A DNA stretch of 10,083 bases from Ectocarpus siliculosus (Eukaryota; Sar; Phaeophyceae; Ectocarpales; Ectocarpaceae). How positions within the stretch are numbered: position 1 is the first letter of the stretch; each line of letters starts with the position of its first letter. The notes under the pieces are model-generated. The model saw only the letters and a list, made by a program, of their open reading frames with translations. It was not told the origin of the DNA and searched no databases. Below, piece by piece: positions 7,480-10,083 of this stretch. Location of the stretch: the NCBI GenBank assembly GCA_000310025.1, contig FN648151.1:197253-207335 (forward strand), written 5' to 3'. The translations under genes and the position numbers were made by a program.

Positions 7480-8627
7480 TTCTAGTCGGGGTGTGAAAGC
7501 AGCTGAGTCGAAATCCACATCCATGCCGATAGCGTTGGTATGAACGCAGTATTTTCGGTATGCGTACGATAGTCCAAAGTTGAACCACACAGCAGCAAAC
7601 AATACACGGAGCGGGAGCAGCCGCCGCAACAGATATAGCGTGACCGATAATACCATAATAATCATGTGGCGAGAGAGCTAGCTGCCCCGATACAAGCGAC
7701 GTTCCCGTCATATATCAGCACGCCCCCTGTGGAGCTGGCGTTTGTGGGCCTCTTGCCACTAATCAGAACAGGAACAACAGGCCGGCAGGCAAGATGTGAA
7801 ATTCTCTTCTCTCCTCCTGCCACAAGAAGAGCCTAGGACTTGCCGTAGGAAAAATCCGGCGGTAGTACGTGCCCATGATGGGATGATGACTTGCTCCATC
7901 AGTTTCTTTCGTCACCGGCACCCAAGCACGGATGGATAAGATAGATCGCGGCTACAGCGAGAGGACGTGGTAGCTATATTGCTGCCCAGTCGAGCGACAT
8001 TGATTCGTGTGTTGTGTGCAACCGTGTGGCTGGGGTATCTCCCCCCCAAATGCTTACCCGTAATAGTACTGACTGCTGTAGGCATGTAGACAGCGGGGGG
8101 GGACCAGAGGAGCAGAGGAGAGACCAAAAGGTTTATTCATCATTATTCGTTCGTAAGACCCGAGCATCTGAACGTCCGAACTGACATTTTTTGTAATTAA
8201 TCGACATCGGATTGTTCCGGCCCTGGCTCTCTGGCTCCACCAAAACATTCGTCCGGGCAAAAGTATTATCCGGCCTGCCTCCATCAAAAAACAACTACTA
8301 CCGCATTATGGAGGTCATTCCTTCGCCACTGGTAAGCCGCTTGCTTGCGGTTGGCTCTTTCTTTTCTTGTATCTTGGATGCATCTTGGTTATTATACATA
8401 TCGTAGGTTTCGGAGTTGATCCTCCTTTTGCTTTGGATTGCGGATTCGAGTCTCTCATCGGGAGTGAACCATCGCATCTGCGTGTTGAGCGCATAGCCGT
8501 GAGCGGACACGTTGTTGAGAGGGAGCCGTCGAGTTCATCGCGCGGGAATCGCGCAAGCACCGCGGCCGGGGGAGAGGCGAACAAAATGTTCCCACTTCCT
8601 GCTCCCCCCTCCCGCCTGTTACTGTAA

Positions 8628-8672
8628 GTACTCCATACCCTTCGGGCTGGTGCGCCACACAACATGGAGTAC
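8628..8672. repeat. Inverted repeat, 9-base perfect arms
   Basis: GTACTCCAT at 8628-8636 is the exact reverse complement of ATGGAGTAC at 8664-8672, with a 27-base loop. A second perfect hairpin (GTCTAC-AGCA-GTAGAC, 8694-8709) follows 21 bases later. Confidence 0.85.
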
Positions 8673-8781
8673 GCCCAAGGTATTTTATCATAGGTCTACA
8701 GCAGTAGACTGGCCCCAGCGCAAGACGCGGACGGAACCGGCAATCAACGCGACCAAACAAAGCAGATGGCAGAGGTAGAGC

Positions 8782-8795
8782 AAAAAAAAAAAAAA
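8782..8795 (+). repeat. A14 homopolymer
   Basis: Fourteen consecutive A within mixed-composition DNA. It is probably simple slippage. A retroposed poly(A) tail was considered, but no retroelement body or flanking duplication is visible. Confidence 0.9.
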
Positions 8796-9665
8796 CGCTT
8801 CAAGCACATTATTTGGTGCCGCACCGCATCTACTGATGCATGCAGTAATTTATCTGGTGTCTCCAGTGTCGGAAACTCCGTCCGACATGCATCGCTGAAT
8901 CCACAAGAGACAAACGCGAAGGGTCGTTAGTATTGTTGGGCGGAAAACATGCACGCATTGATGCTCGACCTCCTCCAAGCACTGCGTATAGGGCTCAAGC
9001 ACAGACTCGGAGATGCAGAGATGGGCGCAGCTGATTAAAGAATCGATCATCTGTGTGCGTTGTTTCAGAGCGTTTCAGTTCGTGGCACCAGTCGGTTTTT
9101 TTTTTTCCACCTCATGTTCGTATTTCACCGTACGCCCTCTGCCGTTGGACCGCACAACAGTGCATCATCCGTGTTCTCGCACCTACAGGGTAGTGGTGTG
9201 CGAAGTGCACGCGGTATCTGTACAGCAGCCGCATCAGCGGTGTACCCTAGCTTGTGACTTTATTATTATTGAGCATCGCGCGGATGCGTCATGCCGATCG
9301 GGTGTGCCGTACACGTGAGCAGAAAACACAGAAGAAGCAATTAACTTTATTCTTTTCCGCCTGAGGCTCCTTTACCTGGCACGGTGGCGGTGTCTGGTTT
9401 GTCGCGGCGGTGCCTACGTGAATGAACAAAAGAGTGAAGTACTTACTGCTTGGATTGCCGCGCCGGGAATGTTGCACGTTGTGGCCTGTGATTTTGGGGC
9501 GGAAGCAATGGGATGAAGGGGATTTGGCGATGCAAGCATCAACGGCCAACACCAATGTCTGATTCTGTAGACCTACCACCCGCCCCCGTCACATTCTAGA
9601 GGTTCCACAGGAAGATTCCCGTCAACCATTGCGCTCGACCAAGTCCGTTAGCACTAGCACCCCTC

Positions 9666-9733
9666 TCACATTCAGTCGGACAAATGGCTGTACTGCTGTA
9701 CCTGCCACGCCCGTCACACTCAGTCGGACAGAT
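9666..9733 (+). repeat. 20-base direct repeat spaced 48 bases
   Basis: Copies at 9666-9685 and 9714-9733 share the core CAGTCGGACA and match at 18 of 20 positions. No function is apparent. Confidence 0.8.
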
Positions 9734-9824
9734 CGGATGACATCTCGGTAACACGGTCTGCCTTGTCTGCCTCAGCAGGAATCGTTTCCTTGCCTCAGAT
9801 GGAGTATTTCTATGCCTGTCCTCC

Positions 9825-10083
9825 CCGCCCCGCCCCCCCCCCCCCCCCCCGGCCCGGTGGCCGGGGCGGCTTCTTTAGGCTTGAAAAATTTTATTTGCCC
9901 CCTTTTCCCTTTGCCCCCCTTTTTTTCAAGAACTTGCCAAAATAACAAAAAAAAAAACCAAAAGGGGGGGAAAAAACCAGAAAAAAACCCCAGGCTTTTT
10001 CAATTTAAGGAAACAAAAACCCAACCCCCGGGGGGGGGGAAAAAAAAAAAAAAAAACCTTAAAACTCTCCTCTTGGGGAACCA
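9825..10083. other. Homopolymer-rich terminal stretch, probable low-quality contig end
   Basis: The composition changes abruptly: an 18-base C run (9833-9850), then stacked runs of C, T, A and G (for example a G run followed by a long A run at about 10030-10056). Nearly every base sits in a run of two or more. This is typical of uncertain base calls at the tail of a read, not of algal coding or intergenic DNA. No biological feature is called here. Confidence 0.7.

Larger units (their letters stand above)
7480..9824. other. Non-coding stretch downstream of the PH-like gene
   Basis: No frame on either strand shows a recognisable domain. It may be one large intron of the PH-like gene, a 3' UTR plus intergenic DNA, or both. 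It contains hairpin-forming inverted repeats at 8628-8709, an A14 run at 8782-8795, a T10 run at about 9097-9106 and a 20-base direct repeat at 9666-9733. An open stretch at 8407-8623 is flanked by splice-like signals but matches nothing recognised. Confidence 0.55.

Noticed and set aside
6919-7665. 248-residue open frame on the minus strand overlapping the PH-like gene
   Set aside because: Most of it is the antisense shadow of a GC-rich coding exon. The plus strand has the domain-like pattern, and the part outside the exon shows no family motif.
8441-8465. tRNA B-box-like GATTCGAGTCT
   Set aside because: The flanking bases do not form a T stem, and there is no A box or cloverleaf upstream.
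8600-8800. Retroposed SINE ending in the A14 run
   Set aside because: No internal RNA polymerase III promoter boxes and no flanking target-site duplication were visible.
9289-9579. Minus-strand open frame followed by a perfect GTAAGT donor (reverse complement of 9441-9446)
   Set aside because: No ATG start, no recognisable domain and no visible partner exon. One donor match is expected by chance.

Overview
This window looks like nuclear DNA of a photosynthetic stramenopile, most likely a brown alga of the Ectocarpus type. Both recognisable genes are on the + strand. One of them is split by roughly 600-base GT-AG introns rich in homopolymers and triplet repeats, coding exons are GC-rich, and long stretches between genes look non-coding. 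The organism call is an inference from this architecture. No ribosomal, organellar, bacterial-operon, CRISPR or transposase signal was seen.

Left part (1-4461): the 3' portion of a gene for an RlmN-type radical-SAM RNA methyltransferase. Six exons can be joined by protein-family homology (41-130, 795-930, 1584-1774, 2360-2743, 3334-3476, 4101-4461), giving about 434 residues. All expected catalytic features are present: the TLCVSSQ cysteine, the CX3CX2C iron-sulfur motif, MGMGEP, the SLHAPN strand, VNLIPYNP, and the GACGQL methyl-carrier cysteine. The N-terminal part lies to the left of the window. Two unusual features are a Gly/Ala-rich insertion of about 65 extra residues in the catalytic core and a C-terminal hydrophobic segment with a short basic tail, which resembles a tail anchor.

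Middle (4462-6460): about 2 kb with no supportable gene, probably the 3' UTR of the first gene followed by intergenic DNA and the upstream region of the second gene.

Right gene (about 6520-7446/7479): a long open exon encoding a disordered, polyglutamine-containing N-terminal region followed by the first part of a pleckstrin-homology-like domain. The domain is cut at a good splice donor, so the gene probably continues; the downstream exon was not found.

Right end (7480-10083): apparently non-coding DNA with a few small repeats and hairpins. It ends in a homopolymer-ridden stretch (about 9825-10083) that resembles low-quality read sequence at a contig end. The first 26 bases are also almost pure C, so the window may be a complete draft contig. 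The two genes show no functional link beyond being neighbours on the same strand.
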